A stretch of DNA of 64,000 nucleotides from contig MGMF01000026.1 of assembly GCA_001796335.1 (NCBI GenBank), forward strand, positions 124,001 to 188,000, in the 5' to 3' direction. This document shows, in pieces, positions 54,590 through 62,869 of the stretch; position 1 is the stretch's first letter, and each line of letters starts with the position of its first letter. The notes beneath the pieces are model-generated. The model saw only the letters and a program-made list of their open reading frames with translations, ran no database searches and was not told the origin of the DNA. The position numbers and the translations under genes are program-made. This DNA is from Chloroflexi bacterium GWB2_49_20. Lineage in GTDB: Bacteria; Chloroflexota; Anaerolineae; Anaerolineales; Villigracilaceae.

Positions 54590-55258
54590 TTATTCTTTTT
54601 GCCCGTAGTGCGTGCGGTATATAGTCTGAAATTCCTCTATCTGTTCGGGGGTCAAAACGATCGGATCTCCATGCAACATGGCAAAATGAGCGATTTTTGC
54701 CATATCTTCCACTTCCACCGCATCAATGGTGGCTTGCCAAACGGTAGAGGCGATGGTGTAGACGCCGTGATTCTGCATGACAATCGCCGAACACTTACCG
54801 ACCTTGCGGATGATCTCCGAGCCAATTTCTTCGCCGCCCACCGCAGCATAACCGCCAATGGGAATCTCGCCGCCGAGCAGCGCCGCCGAGGTCATCACCG
54901 CCGGGATTGGCCGACCCAGTACCGCGAAGATACATGCATAGGGAGAGTGGGTATGTACGATGCCAAAGATATCCGGTCGATGCCGATATAAATACAGGTG
55001 GGTTTCGGTATCGCTGGAAGGCCGCAGAGTGCCTTCCAGGATCTTCCCGAAGCCGTCCATTACCAGAAGATCGGATGTAGTCAGACGGTCATAACGAAAA
55101 CCGGTGGGTTTGATCACGACATAGCCGGTTTCGGGGTCGCGGCCGCTGACCGTTCCACTGTGCATTGTCACCAGACGATTCTTGGGCAATTCCATCAGAG
55201 ATTCAAAGACTTCCTGGCGCAGTTTTTCGAGCATCATGGTTTCAATCCTTTCGTGCAT
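54590..55258 (-). CDS. Class II aldolase/L-ribulose-5-phosphate 4-epimerase family (AraD-like)
   Basis: A 222-residue zinc enzyme of the class II aldolase/adducin family: RLVTMHSGTVSGRDPETGYV near residue 30, the zinc-binding HTHSPYACIFAVLGRPIPA near residue 98, and the late MQNHGVYTIAST with the third His. Either 4-epimerisation of a ketopentose phosphate or aldol cleavage is possible. With the adjacent 3-epimerase it can feed the pentose phosphate route. A 131-base gap downstream (54459-54589) shows nothing notable. Confidence 0.85.
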   Translation of the reverse strand: MHERIETMMLEKLRQEVFESLMELPKNRLVTMHSGTVSGRDPETGYVVIKPTGFRYDRLTTSDLLVMDGFGKILEGTLRPSSDTETHLYLYRHRPDIFGIVHTHSPYACIFAVLGRPIPAVMTSAALLGGEIPIGGYAAVGGEEIGSEIIRKVGKCSAIVMQNHGVYTIASTVWQATIDAVEVEDMAKIAHFAMLHGDPIVLTPEQIEEFQTIYRTHYGQKE

Positions 55259-55291
55259 TAGTCGGCAGTCCCGGAAATCCGGGCGAGTTAT

Positions 55292-56125
55292 TTATCGCAC
55301 GTAACCGCCCAAACCGCCGCCATCAATGACCAGAGCGTTGCCGGTCATTTTGGCTGAACGGTCGCTGGCGAGAAAGACGACCAATTCCGCTATCTCGGTG
55401 GGGTCGATGATTACGCCCAGAGCGTTGTTTTTCTTATATTCTTCTTCCAGCAATTCCGGCTCAAAACCGTGGATCTTCGCACGGGCGGCGCGCAGTTCCG
55501 ACGTCCACATGGCGCTGCCCCCAAAAACAGCTCCCGGTAGAACACTGTTTGCGCGAATGTGATACTGGCCGAACTCATTGGCAATGGTGCGGGCCATTTG
55601 CAATACTGCCGCTTTAGAAGAGTTATATGCCAGAAAGTGCTTGCTGGGTTTGAGAGCATTATCGCTGTTGATAAAAACCAGCGCTCCGCCATCCGGCTGA
55701 CGTTTAAATACTTTAATCACCTCGCGGGAGATCAGGAAACTGCCGGTGCAGTTGACGTTCATCACCCAGTTCCACTGTTCCAAGGTGCACTCGTCGGAAG
55801 GGACGCTGACCGAGACGCCGGCGTTGTTCACGGCGATGTTCAACCTGCCATAGTGTTCGGCGATGGTTTGCACGGCTGAAACAACATTGGCTTCGTTTGT
55901 AATGTCGCAAGGTACGGTTAGGATCTGCGCCGCGCTGTTCATTTGCAGCAACTCATCCCTGGAACGATTCAACTTCTCTAAGTTAAAATCAACCATTGCC
56001 ACCGAGGCTTGCTCTCTCAAGAATCGGCGGGTAATCGCCAGACCGATCCCGGATGCCGCACCAGTGATTAATGCCACCTTACCGGTCAGTTCGCCTTCTT
56101 TCGTGCCAGCAAGATTATCGTTCAT
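55292..56125 (-). CDS. Short-chain dehydrogenase/reductase
   Basis: A 277-residue SDR. Nucleotide-binding GKVALITGAASGIGLAITRR is near residue 14, NNAGVSV near residue 100, and the active-site YNSSKAAVLQMARTI (YxxxK) near residue 165. The C-terminal GNALVIDGGGLGG is intact. It probably oxidises or reduces a sugar or polyol. It is the second gene of the operon, two bases after the GntR regulator. Confidence 0.9.
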   Translation of the reverse strand: MNDNLAGTKEGELTGKVALITGAASGIGLAITRRFLREQASVAMVDFNLEKLNRSRDELLQMNSAAQILTVPCDITNEANVVSAVQTIAEHYGRLNIAVNNAGVSVSVPSDECTLEQWNWVMNVNCTGSFLISREVIKVFKRQPDGGALVFINSDNALKPSKHFLAYNSSKAAVLQMARTIANEFGQYHIRANSVLPGAVFGGSAMWTSELRAARAKIHGFEPELLEEEYKKNNALGVIIDPTEIAELVVFLASDRSAKMTGNALVIDGGGLGGYVR

Positions 56126-56127
56126 GA

Positions 56128-56931
56128 TTAAGCTCCCTGGGTGGATCGATAGATGTAAAACCTGAACGCATCCGCAACATAATACTCGTCCGATAGTGCC
56201 ACGGGTTCTCCATTCGTATCAAAATCCACTTGTTCGATGTGTAAAATATTGCTACCAGTGCGGATTTGCAGCTTATCGGAAATATAATCCCCGGCGGAGT
56301 AAGGACGAATCCAAGCTATACCGTGATGTATTTCAAGCGAGAGGCGTTGACGCAAAAAATCATAGAAAGATTGGTGCTCTAGGATATATTCTTCTATGTC
56401 AGCCAGCGGTATGTCACAATTCGGATTATGGAACAAGCTGAGTGGTAGAAAATCCACTGTGAAGACTACCCGCTGATCGTTTGCCAGCCTGACACGCTCA
56501 AGCACCAGGGTCGGGGCACCTAATTCGATTGAAAGTTGGTTAGAAACCCGCTCACTGGCTGGACGCGTGGCCAGCAGTAGCTCTACACAGCCTGGTTCCT
56601 CCCCCGAGGATCTGATTAGTTGGGTGACGCCGGAGTTAAGGCTCAGGTTATTGTAGGTGGGCGGGTTCTTTGTGACAAATGTACCCACCCCCCAGCGGCG
56701 TTGGATGAATCCCGCTTGCTCTAAAATGGCCAACGCCGAGCGCATTGTGCTGCGGCTCACGTTGAGGAGGGTAGACAGGTCAAACTCATTCGGCAGTTGA
56801 GTTTCCGGCAGGAGTTCGCCATCCATGATCATTTTACGCAGATGTTCAGTCACACGCTGCACTAGTTGTGTGCCGTCGCGAGTGTCTCCCTCCCACAGGG
56901 TATTCGGTTCAAATTTTGACAAAACGCTCAT
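56128..56931 (-). CDS. GntR-family regulator (HutC/UTRA type)
   Basis: A 267-residue regulator and the first gene of the minus-strand operon. The winged helix (LPNEFDLSTLLNVSRSTMRS ... GFIQRRWGVGTFV) is at residues about 45-90. A UTRA effector domain follows (NQLSIELGAPTLVLERVRLA ... RTGSNILHIEQVDFDTNGEPV). It likely represses the sugar operon and is relieved by a sugar phosphate. A palindrome at 56954-56966, between the -10 box and the start, is a candidate operator. Confidence 0.9.
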   Translation of the reverse strand: MSVLSKFEPNTLWEGDTRDGTQLVQRVTEHLRKMIMDGELLPETQLPNEFDLSTLLNVSRSTMRSALAILEQAGFIQRRWGVGTFVTKNPPTYNNLSLNSGVTQLIRSSGEEPGCVELLLATRPASERVSNQLSIELGAPTLVLERVRLANDQRVVFTVDFLPLSLFHNPNCDIPLADIEEYILEHQSFYDFLRQRLSLEIHHGIAWIRPYSAGDYISDKLQIRTGSNILHIEQVDFDTNGEPVALSDEYYVADAFRFYIYRSTQGA

Positions 56932-56953
56932 ATTACCGTCCGATTAGAGGTAT

Positions 56954-56966
56954 GACATCATATGTC
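56954..56966. promoter_or_regulatory. Candidate GntR operator
   Basis: GACAT CAT ATGTC is a dyad located just downstream of the -10 box of the minus-strand promoter, at or near the transcription start. This is a classical repressor position for GntR autoregulation. Confidence 0.45.
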
Positions 56967-56970
56967 CAAT

Positions 56971-56999
56971 ATAATAATGAATTAATTATATTTTGTCAA
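56971..56999 (-). promoter_or_regulatory. Promoter of the GntR/sugar operon
   Basis: On the minus strand, TTGACA (56994-56999), 17 bases, then TATTAT (56971-56976). The start codon of the GntR gene lies 40 bases downstream. Confidence 0.6.
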
Positions 57000-57050
57000 G
57001 AATCAAACGATTTTTGGCGTTTTTTAGCTATTTTTCTGGTTTATCCGGTC

Positions 57051-57079
57051 TTGACATGGACTTTTTCCATTGATATACT
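57051..57079 (+). promoter_or_regulatory. Promoter of the divergent aminotransferase operon
   Basis: TTGACA (57051-57056), 17 bases, then TATACT (57074-57079). The match to the sigma70 consensus is near perfect. A leader of about 260 bases (57080-57346) precedes the ATG; I see no gene or clear riboswitch in it. Confidence 0.65.
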
Positions 57080-57346
57080 AATATTAGGCACAAAAATGAA
57101 ATCTAGATGTCATACTTCTACCGTGAAACTTAGCCAAATCATTGGCCTGCACGCTATATTTTACCACCTTGTCGGACAACAAATTCTCTAAGAGATGATG
57201 ATAATAAAGTTGCGGATTATGACTGAGGCTAATGGCTCTTCAAGCACGCGGGCACTGATTCCCTGGATGCAAATTCCATTCCGGAAGATAAATCAATATT
57301 TTCAATTACCGCACATCCAATAATGTGAGATAAAGGAGTTGAAGTC

Positions 57347-58654
57347 ATGGAAAAACTAGCTATCGACGGTGGACCGCAGGTTCGTACCCAAGGGCCTATC
57401 GTTGAGACGGACGTCTTCGAAAAAGAAGAGCTTGACGCCTTGATCGAAGTAGCGCAACAAAAGAAGTTGCGCCGTGCCGAGGCCACCATAGAATACGAGC
57501 GCGTCATCGCCGAGTGGTTCGGTGTTAAATATGCCATCGCCGTTTCGAGCGGCACTACCGCTCTGCATATCGCCCTGGCTGCCTTCGGGATCGGCCCCGG
57601 GGATGAGGTGATTGTCTCGCCGTACACCTTCGTTGCTTCCGATACGGCGGTGCTGGAACAAAATGCCATCCCCATCTTTGCCGATATCGATCCGATTACT
57701 CTGACGCTCGACCCAAATGACATCGCTCGTCGCATTACCCCGCGCACCAAAGCCATCATCCCGGTGACCATTTCCGGCACTCTGCAGGATATGGATCCGA
57801 TCATGGAGTTGGCGCACAAACACAATTTGTGGGTTTTAGAGGATGCCTGCCAATCGTTTGGAGCCACCTACAAGGGCAAGATGGTCGGCACAATCGGACA
57901 TGTGGGGGTGTTCAGCTCCATCACCGGCAAGATCATCAACACCGGCGAGGGCGGTATCGTGATCACTAATGACACCGATCTGTATGAGAAAATGTGGGGT
58001 TTCATGGACTTTGCCCGCAAAAAATCTCTTGGCCCGGCCTCCAAATATCACTGGGGATTGCCCTGCACCAACTACCGCATCACCAACATGCAGGCTGCCG
58101 TTGGCATACAGCAGATGAAACGCGCCTGGGACATGATTCATAAACGCACCGAAAACGCAGAATATCTCCGGACGCTGTTAGCGGATGTTCCCGGCATCGT
58201 CCTGCCCAGTGAGCAGTCGTATGGCGAGCGTGTCTATTTTTACTTCTTGATCCGCCTGCTGCCAGAAATTTTGGGGACCGACATGCTCAACTTTGCCATC
58301 GCCCTGGCCGCCGAAGGTACCTACAACCTGGACTACCTCAGCACAACCCGCTGGATGATCCCGCAGCACCTGGAACCGATGTTTGTTGACAAGATCGGCT
58401 ACGGTGGCACCAAATGCCCATTTGAATGCCCGTGGTATGAAGGCGAGGTAAGTTATTACAAAGGGCTGTGTCCAACCGCAGAAAAAGCCTGCGATGAGGT
58501 CTTCTGGCTCGCCAGCGTCCATCCGCTGCTGGAAAAACATGACCTCGACGATATTGCTGCGGCAGTACGTAAGGTTGTTTTCGCCTTCATCGAGAAGAAA
58601 GAAAAAGGAATACCAATCAATTACGCCACCGATGAAATCCGGGCGCGCCTGTAA
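57347..58654 (+). CDS. DegT/DnrJ/EryC1-family PLP aminotransferase
   Basis: A 435-residue aminotransferase of the sugar-aminotransferase family. The N-terminal KLAIDGGPQVRTQ is followed by VKYAIAVSSGTTALHIALAA (PLP phosphate site), PGDEVIVSPYTFVASDTAVL, WVLEDACQSFGATYKGKMVG (Asp pairing with the pyridine nitrogen) and SSITGKIINTGEGG with the Schiff-base lysine near residue 195. It could install or remove an amino group on a keto-sugar. AAGGAG precedes the ATG. It is divergent from the sugar operon and probably co-controlled. Confidence 0.9.
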   Translation: MEKLAIDGGPQVRTQGPIVETDVFEKEELDALIEVAQQKKLRRAEATIEYERVIAEWFGVKYAIAVSSGTTALHIALAAFGIGPGDEVIVSPYTFVASDTAVLEQNAIPIFADIDPITLTLDPNDIARRITPRTKAIIPVTISGTLQDMDPIMELAHKHNLWVLEDACQSFGATYKGKMVGTIGHVGVFSSITGKIINTGEGGIVITNDTDLYEKMWGFMDFARKKSLGPASKYHWGLPCTNYRITNMQAAVGIQQMKRAWDMIHKRTENAEYLRTLLADVPGIVLPSEQSYGERVYFYFLIRLLPEILGTDMLNFAIALAAEGTYNLDYLSTTRWMIPQHLEPMFVDKIGYGGTKCPFECPWYEGEVSYYKGLCPTAEKACDEVFWLASVHPLLEKHDLDDIAAAVRKVVFAFIEKKEKGIPINYATDEIRARL

Positions 58655-58675
58655 AATGCACGGCCAGAGGTGATC

Positions 58676-59215
58676 ATGACAGATTCATCATCCTTAATTG
58701 GCGGAGCTGACCTGGATCAAATCGGGATTGTAGTGAATGATCTGCACGCCGTCACCCAGGAACTCTCCCGGCTATTTGGCATTGGACCTTTTCGTATTTT
58801 CGAATGGCCGCTCGAAGGGGTTGACCCACAAGCCACATATCACGGGCAGCCGGCTAACTTCCGCCTTCTATTGGCTTTTGTTACGGTGGGCAAGATCCAA
58901 ATTGAAATAGTTCAACCCTTGGAAGGCCAAAACATATACAGCGATTTCCTGCGCGACCACGGGCCTGGTTTGCATCACTTCCGGCTAACCGTTCCTGAGT
59001 TCGAGCAAGGGGTAGCTGCGCTGATCGGAGCCGGGATCGAAAACATCGCCAGCGGTACAGGCGTCCACGTCGGTTCCAAGTGGGCATATTTTGACACCAC
59101 CCACCTGTTGGAAGGGGTGGTAGTGGAGTTGAGAACCCGGCTGGAAGAAGAAGGCGGAAAAGGCCAGTGGGTGCAATCCATCCCGCCGCCCACTTTACCA
59201 GCGAATGACCGATAA
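58676..59215 (+). CDS. VOC-family (glyoxalase/epimerase-like) protein
   Basis: About 179 residues from the ATG at 58676. It has the VOC beta-alpha-beta repeats: LDQIGIVVNDLHAVTQELSR at the start, KIQIEIVQPLEG near residue 85, HHFRLTVPEFEQGVAALI near residue 103 and FDTTHLLEGVVVELRTR near residue 142. His and Glu residues at the usual metal positions are present. Members include methylmalonyl-CoA epimerase and glyoxalase-type lyases; the exact reaction is open. It lies 21 bases after the aminotransferase gene and is co-transcribed. Confidence 0.8.
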   Translation: MTDSSSLIGGADLDQIGIVVNDLHAVTQELSRLFGIGPFRIFEWPLEGVDPQATYHGQPANFRLLLAFVTVGKIQIEIVQPLEGQNIYSDFLRDHGPGLHHFRLTVPEFEQGVAALIGAGIENIASGTGVHVGSKWAYFDTTHLLEGVVVELRTRLEEEGGKGQWVQSIPPPTLPANDR

Positions 59216-59298
59216 GTTCAGCCGATAGCAAATACCGTAGGTATCCCTGCATGCTTGGATCGTTGGACTTGCTGCCACACCTGGAGAATGGTGACAAA

Positions 59299-59594
59299 AT
59301 GAGCATCGAAGAACATGTCTTTATCCAGGTAAAAGCCTTTAAGAAATATTTTCCAACCCAGCACGTTAAATTCCAGTGGGATGTCGGCGACCTGAAAGTG
59401 GTGAAGATGTCACCTCTGACATTATCAAAGTTGACACGCTGGGACTAGAAGGTGAGAGCTGTTGTGGCAAAACAGCTATTAGGTACCCATTCTTTCAGGT
59501 ATACGGCGTTAATTCGGGTAATGTGCAGTTGGATTGCATTGGCTTGACCCAATTCAAACCCATACATTTATTTCTTGTGTGCTTAAGGATTTAG
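59299..59594 (+). pseudogene. Relic of an oligopeptide-type ABC ATPase (OppF/DppF-like) N-terminus
   Basis: An ATG at 59299 with GGAG upstream opens a frame beginning MSIEEHVFIQVKAFKKYFP, like the start of OppF/DppF ATPases. Around 59395 the frame shifts and continues EDVTSDIIKVDTLGLEGESC, then CGKTAIRY, which aligns with the family block DDVSFDIKKGETLGLVGESG. The Walker A has a Cys in place of Gly. Continuation to SGNVQLDCIGLTQFKP matches the next segment, after which similarity ends. It is a short, mutated N-terminal fragment. Positions 59595-59684 hold nothing else. Confidence 0.65.
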
Positions 59595-59684
59595 ATAATT
59601 TTCAAAACCAATATGCCTTATTCTATAGACGAATGATTGTCGGCGAAATCGTTGCTGCCTAGTGTATGATGTTAGGATACGAAT

Positions 59685-61250
59685 ATGCCATCAAACAAGA
59701 TTGTCTCACCCGAAGAAGCTGTCCGACATATCCAAAGCGGCATGACGGTCGCGACGGAGGGATTTGTAGGCATCGGTTTTGCGGAAGAAATTGCGTTGGC
59801 CCTGGAAAAACGCTTTCTGGAATCCGGCGAGCCCCGCGATTTAACGTTGATCTATGCCGCTGGGCAGGGCGACGGAAACGAGCGTGGGCTTAACCACCTG
59901 GGATATGAAGGCCTGCTCAAACGAGTGATTGGCGGGCATTGGGGTCTAGCGCCAAAGATTGGAAAACTCGCCCTCGAAAACAAGATTGAAGCCTATAACT
60001 TGCCCCAAGGTTGCATATCTCATCTCTTCCGCGCCATCGCTGGACACCGTCCCGGTCATATTACCCATGTGGGGCTTAAGACCTTTGTAGATCCGCGGAA
60101 TGGCGGCGGGAAAATGAACGCTTGCACAACAGAGGAGATCGTTGAACTGGTCAGGTTAGGTGATAAGGAGTATCTCTGGTACAAATCTCTGCCGATCCAC
60201 GCTGCCATCCTACGTGCCACAACTGCTGACACAGCTGGCAACCTAACATTCGAACGCGAGGCACTGATCCTTGAGAACCTGGCAATTGCCCAGGCGGTTC
60301 ATAATTCGGGTGGGATCGTGATTGCACAAGTTGAGCGGATTGCAGATTACGGCACACTTAATCCTCGTCATGTCAAAGTGCCTGGTATCCTGGTCGATTT
60401 CGTCGTTATTTCTCAACCCGAAAACCACTTGCAGACCTTTGCGGAAGCATACAACCCAGCCTATTCAGGGGAAATCAAAATTCCAGCAGCCAATTTCCAC
60501 GCACTGCCGCTGGATGAGCAGAAAATTATCTCCCGCAGGGCAGTTCTGGAGTTGAAACCAGGTGCAATTGTGAATCTTGGAATTGGTGTGCCCGAAGGGG
60601 TTGCTAATGTGGCCGCCGAAGAGGGGATCCTGGCAGATATTACGCTCACCTTAGAGCCTGGTCCAATTGGAGGGATACCTGCCGGGGGTCTCTCCTTTGG
60701 AGCGGCAAGCAATATGGAGTGCTTGATCGACCAGCCTTCCCAATTTGATTTTTACGATGGCGGCGGCCTCGATCTGGCTTTCTTGGGCTTGGCCCAGGTG
60801 GACAGTTGTGGCAATATCAACGTCAGCAAGTTCGGCAACCGGTTCTCGGGTGCGGGAGGATTCATTAACATCTCTCAAAATGCCAAGCATGTCATTTTTC
60901 TTGGCACATTTACTGCAAACGGCCTGAAGGTAGCCATTGAGGACGGAAAGTTGCGCATACTCCGGGAAGGCACAATAAGGAAGTTCATTCAAGAAGTTGA
61001 GCACCGCACCTTTTCGGGAGACCACGCAATCGAGACAGGGCAGCCTGTTCTTTATGTCACAGAGCGCGCCGTCTTCGAGCTTTCGAGTGAAGGCCTCGTC
61101 CTGACGGAAGTTGCACCTGGCATCGACATACAAGACAATATACTGCCCTTTATGGATTTTCCGCCAGTTATCCGTGGTCGACCAAAAGAGATGGATGTGC
61201 GGATATTCCGCGCAGGGTTGATGGGAATAGGCGCCAAACAGTATCTTTAA
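59685..61250 (+). CDS. Acetate/propionate CoA-transferase family protein
   Basis: A 521-residue family I CoA-transferase with alpha and beta halves fused. The N-terminal half has [20 protein letters not shown] and the [19 protein letters not shown] block. The C-terminal half has the catalytic glutamate in [19 protein letters not shown] near residue 305, and [20 protein letters not shown] near residue 335. It moves CoA between acyl-CoAs and short-chain acids such as acetate, propionate or 3-oxoacids. It is transcribed alone or with the SDR 178 bases downstream; it could help use acyl-CoA made by the dehydrogenase of the neighbouring operon. Confidence 0.9.
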   Translation: MPSNKIVSPEEAVRHIQSGMTVATEGFVGIGFAEEIALALEKRFLESGEPRDLTLIYAAGQGDGNERGLNHLGYEGLLKRVIGGHWGLAPKIGKLALENKIEAYNLPQGCISHLFRAIAGHRPGHITHVGLKTFVDPRNGGGKMNACTTEEIVELVRLGDKEYLWYKSLPIHAAILRATTADTAGNLTFEREALILENLAIAQAVHNSGGIVIAQVERIADYGTLNPRHVKVPGILVDFVVISQPENHLQTFAEAYNPAYSGEIKIPAANFHALPLDEQKIISRRAVLELKPGAIVNLGIGVPEGVANVAAEEGILADITLTLEPGPIGGIPAGGLSFGAASNMECLIDQPSQFDFYDGGGLDLAFLGLAQVDSCGNINVSKFGNRFSGAGGFINISQNAKHVIFLGTFTANGLKVAIEDGKLRILREGTIRKFIQEVEHRTFSGDHAIETGQPVLYVTERAVFELSSEGLVLTEVAPGIDIQDNILPFMDFPPVIRGRPKEMDVRIFRAGLMGIGAKQYL

Positions 61251-61322
61251 TAAAAGTGCCGCGCCCTTACCATACCCGCTCAAATCCGAAGCTATTCAGA
61301 TCGGCACACTTTTGATTGTATG

Positions 61323-61342
61323 CTTAATCAAATTTGATTAAG
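61323..61342. promoter_or_regulatory. 20-base perfect palindrome, operator candidate
   Basis: CTTAATCAAATTTGATTAAG reads the same on both strands. It lies 85 bases upstream of the SDR start codon, in the gap after the CoA-transferase. It is a plausible binding site for a dimeric regulator. Confidence 0.45.
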
Positions 61343-61427
61343 GCGAAACGGAAAAATCTACCTGGCATTTAAGGCTTTGTAATCAGTAGATAAACCGAGA
61401 GTGGAAAAAAACTATTCAGGAGTTCCC

Positions 61428-62150
61428 ATGCGCATGAAAGATAAGGTTGTCCTTGTTACTGGCGGAGCGTCAGGGATTGGTAAAGCCACGGCATTGCGTT
61501 TTAACGAAGAGGGTGCGAAAGTGGTTATTTGCGATGTCAATCAAGTAAATGGGCAGGAGACCGTCCAACTGCTTAGTGCGCAGGCGTCGTTTTACAAAGT
61601 CAATGTCACCAGCCGTACCGATGTGCAGGCCTGGATCGATGCAGTGGTCACCAAATATAGCCGGATCGATGTTATCGTCAATAACGCAGGGATTCTACTC
61701 GACGGACAGTTGATTAAGTTCAAGGATGGTCAGCTCGTCGGGCAAATGGCTGAAACCGATTTTGACCTGGTCATATCGGTCAACCTGAAGGGTGTTTTTA
61801 ACTGCACCCAGGCAGTAGCTCCAGTGATGGCTAAACAGGGCAGCGGAGTGATACTCAACGCAACCTCCGTCGTCGGTCTGGATGGGAACTTCGAGCAGAC
61901 CAACTATGTTGCCACCAAATCAGGCGTCATCGGTATGACCAAGGTCTGGTCGCGTGAACTCGGCAAGTTCGGCATACGCGTCAATGCAATTGCGCCCGGT
62001 TTCACTGCCACCGAAATGGTCACCGCCATGCCCGAGAAAATCCTGAATGGGATGAAAGCTCGCACCCCGCTCGGCCGCCTGGGCGATCCTCGTGATATCG
62101 CCAATGCTTACCTATTCCTGGCCTCCGACGAAGCCTCCTTTATGGCGTAA
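61428..62150 (+). CDS. FabG-like short-chain dehydrogenase, C-terminally clipped
   Basis: About 240 residues from the ATG at 61428 (GGAG upstream). Marks are KVVLVTGGASGIGKATALRF (NAD(P) loop), NNAGILLD, the catalytic Ser in LNATSVVGLDG and YVATKSGVIGMTKV (YxxxK). The end reads LASDEASFMA and stops, whereas SDRs of this type usually continue about 15 residues through a ...GxxxxVDGG segment. The missing tail normally shapes the dimer interface, so activity may be affected. A large hairpin begins 11 bases after the stop. Confidence 0.8.
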   Translation: MRMKDKVVLVTGGASGIGKATALRFNEEGAKVVICDVNQVNGQETVQLLSAQASFYKVNVTSRTDVQAWIDAVVTKYSRIDVIVNNAGILLDGQLIKFKDGQLVGQMAETDFDLVISVNLKGVFNCTQAVAPVMAKQGSGVILNATSVVGLDGNFEQTNYVATKSGVIGMTKVWSRELGKFGIRVNAIAPGFTATEMVTAMPEKILNGMKARTPLGRLGDPRDIANAYLFLASDEASFMA

Positions 62151-62160
62151 TAGCCGCTCC

Positions 62161-62205
62161 GGCTAACCCCCAGTAGGACACAGGACGTCCTACCGGGGGT
62201 TAGCC
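62161..62205. repeat. Large imperfect hairpin after the clipped SDR
   Basis: GGCTAACCCCC (62161-62171) pairs with GGGGGTTAGCC (62195-62205), and inner TAGGAC pairs with GTCCTA, leaving a 7-base loop and a 2-base internal bulge. There is no T-tract. It may be a dispersed repeat or inserted element end, or act as a processing or terminator structure for the SDR transcript. Confidence 0.55.
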
Positions 62206-62231
62206 CTCATGTTTTGCTATAAACATGAATT

Positions 62232-62531
62232 TTACTTTCCGTCCTTGGAGAACATTTCCAGTACTTTTTTTAGGATGTCTTTATCCTGCCTGAGCAGCAA
62301 ATTCTCCCGTTCCAGCTGGCGGATACGAGCATCCGTGTCCATCATTTTCCCGTTCCCTGGAAAGGCTTCCTCTTTCTTACTAACTTTATCAAATTGTTGT
62401 TTCCACCTGCTCAGCAAACCTGAGGTGATCCCCAACTTACGTTCGATTTCTGAGGCAGGCCGTTCGCTATTCTCGTACATTTGTATTGCTTCGAGTTTGA
62501 ATTCTTGGGTATATTGTTTCCGGTCTATCAT
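62232..62531 (-). CDS. IS3-family OrfA (transposase N-terminal part), remnant
   Basis: About 99 residues from the ATG at 62531. It has the helix-turn-helix of IS3/IS911 OrfA (YTQEFKLEAIQMYENSERPA, then KLGITSGLLSRWKQQF) and the leucine-zipper-like tail RIRQLERENLLLRQDKDILKK. It ends FSKDGK as OrfA normally does, but no OrfB (DDE domain) follows; the hairpin and clipped SDR lie there instead. It is therefore an isolated remnant. Positions 62532-62869 contain no gene I can support. Confidence 0.75.
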   Translation of the reverse strand: MIDRKQYTQEFKLEAIQMYENSERPASEIERKLGITSGLLSRWKQQFDKVSKKEEAFPGNGKMMDTDARIRQLERENLLLRQDKDILKKVLEMFSKDGK

Positions 62532-62869
62532 GATCTTCCTCCACAGCCAATTATAGGTTCGGCTTAACTTGCTGTCCACTTTTACCGGGGAAGATCACCG
62601 CTCCGTTGACTGGTACGATGGCCTTGGCAAGTGGGCGGAAAAATTGGCAGATTCATGTTCTGCATGGTGTGGATCATCATCCCTGGTTGCGTGCGCCTGA
62701 AATCTGTCAGAGGAATGTAGACACTGGTTATATATTAAGAATACTCATGCAAGAGTGGAAGGCATTACAGCAAGATAAGCTTATCGCTGCATAAAGCCTT
62801 TTACATGTGTTAGTTATCGATATCCAAAATGACAGAGGGGGATTAAACTTCTTGAAGTAAAATGATGAT

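Noticed and set aside
57080-57346. Riboswitch in the long leader of the aminotransferase gene
   Set aside because: No strong stem-loop set or terminator/antiterminator pair could be seen by eye.
62161-62205. Rho-independent terminator
   Set aside because: The stem is long and stable, but no T-tract follows in either direction, so I list it as a hairpin/repeat instead.
62606-62794. 62-codon open frame upstream of the LuxR-type gene
   Set aside because: The ATG has no ribosome-binding site and I cannot match the protein; it may be a fragment of an unknown enzyme, but evidence is too thin to annotate.
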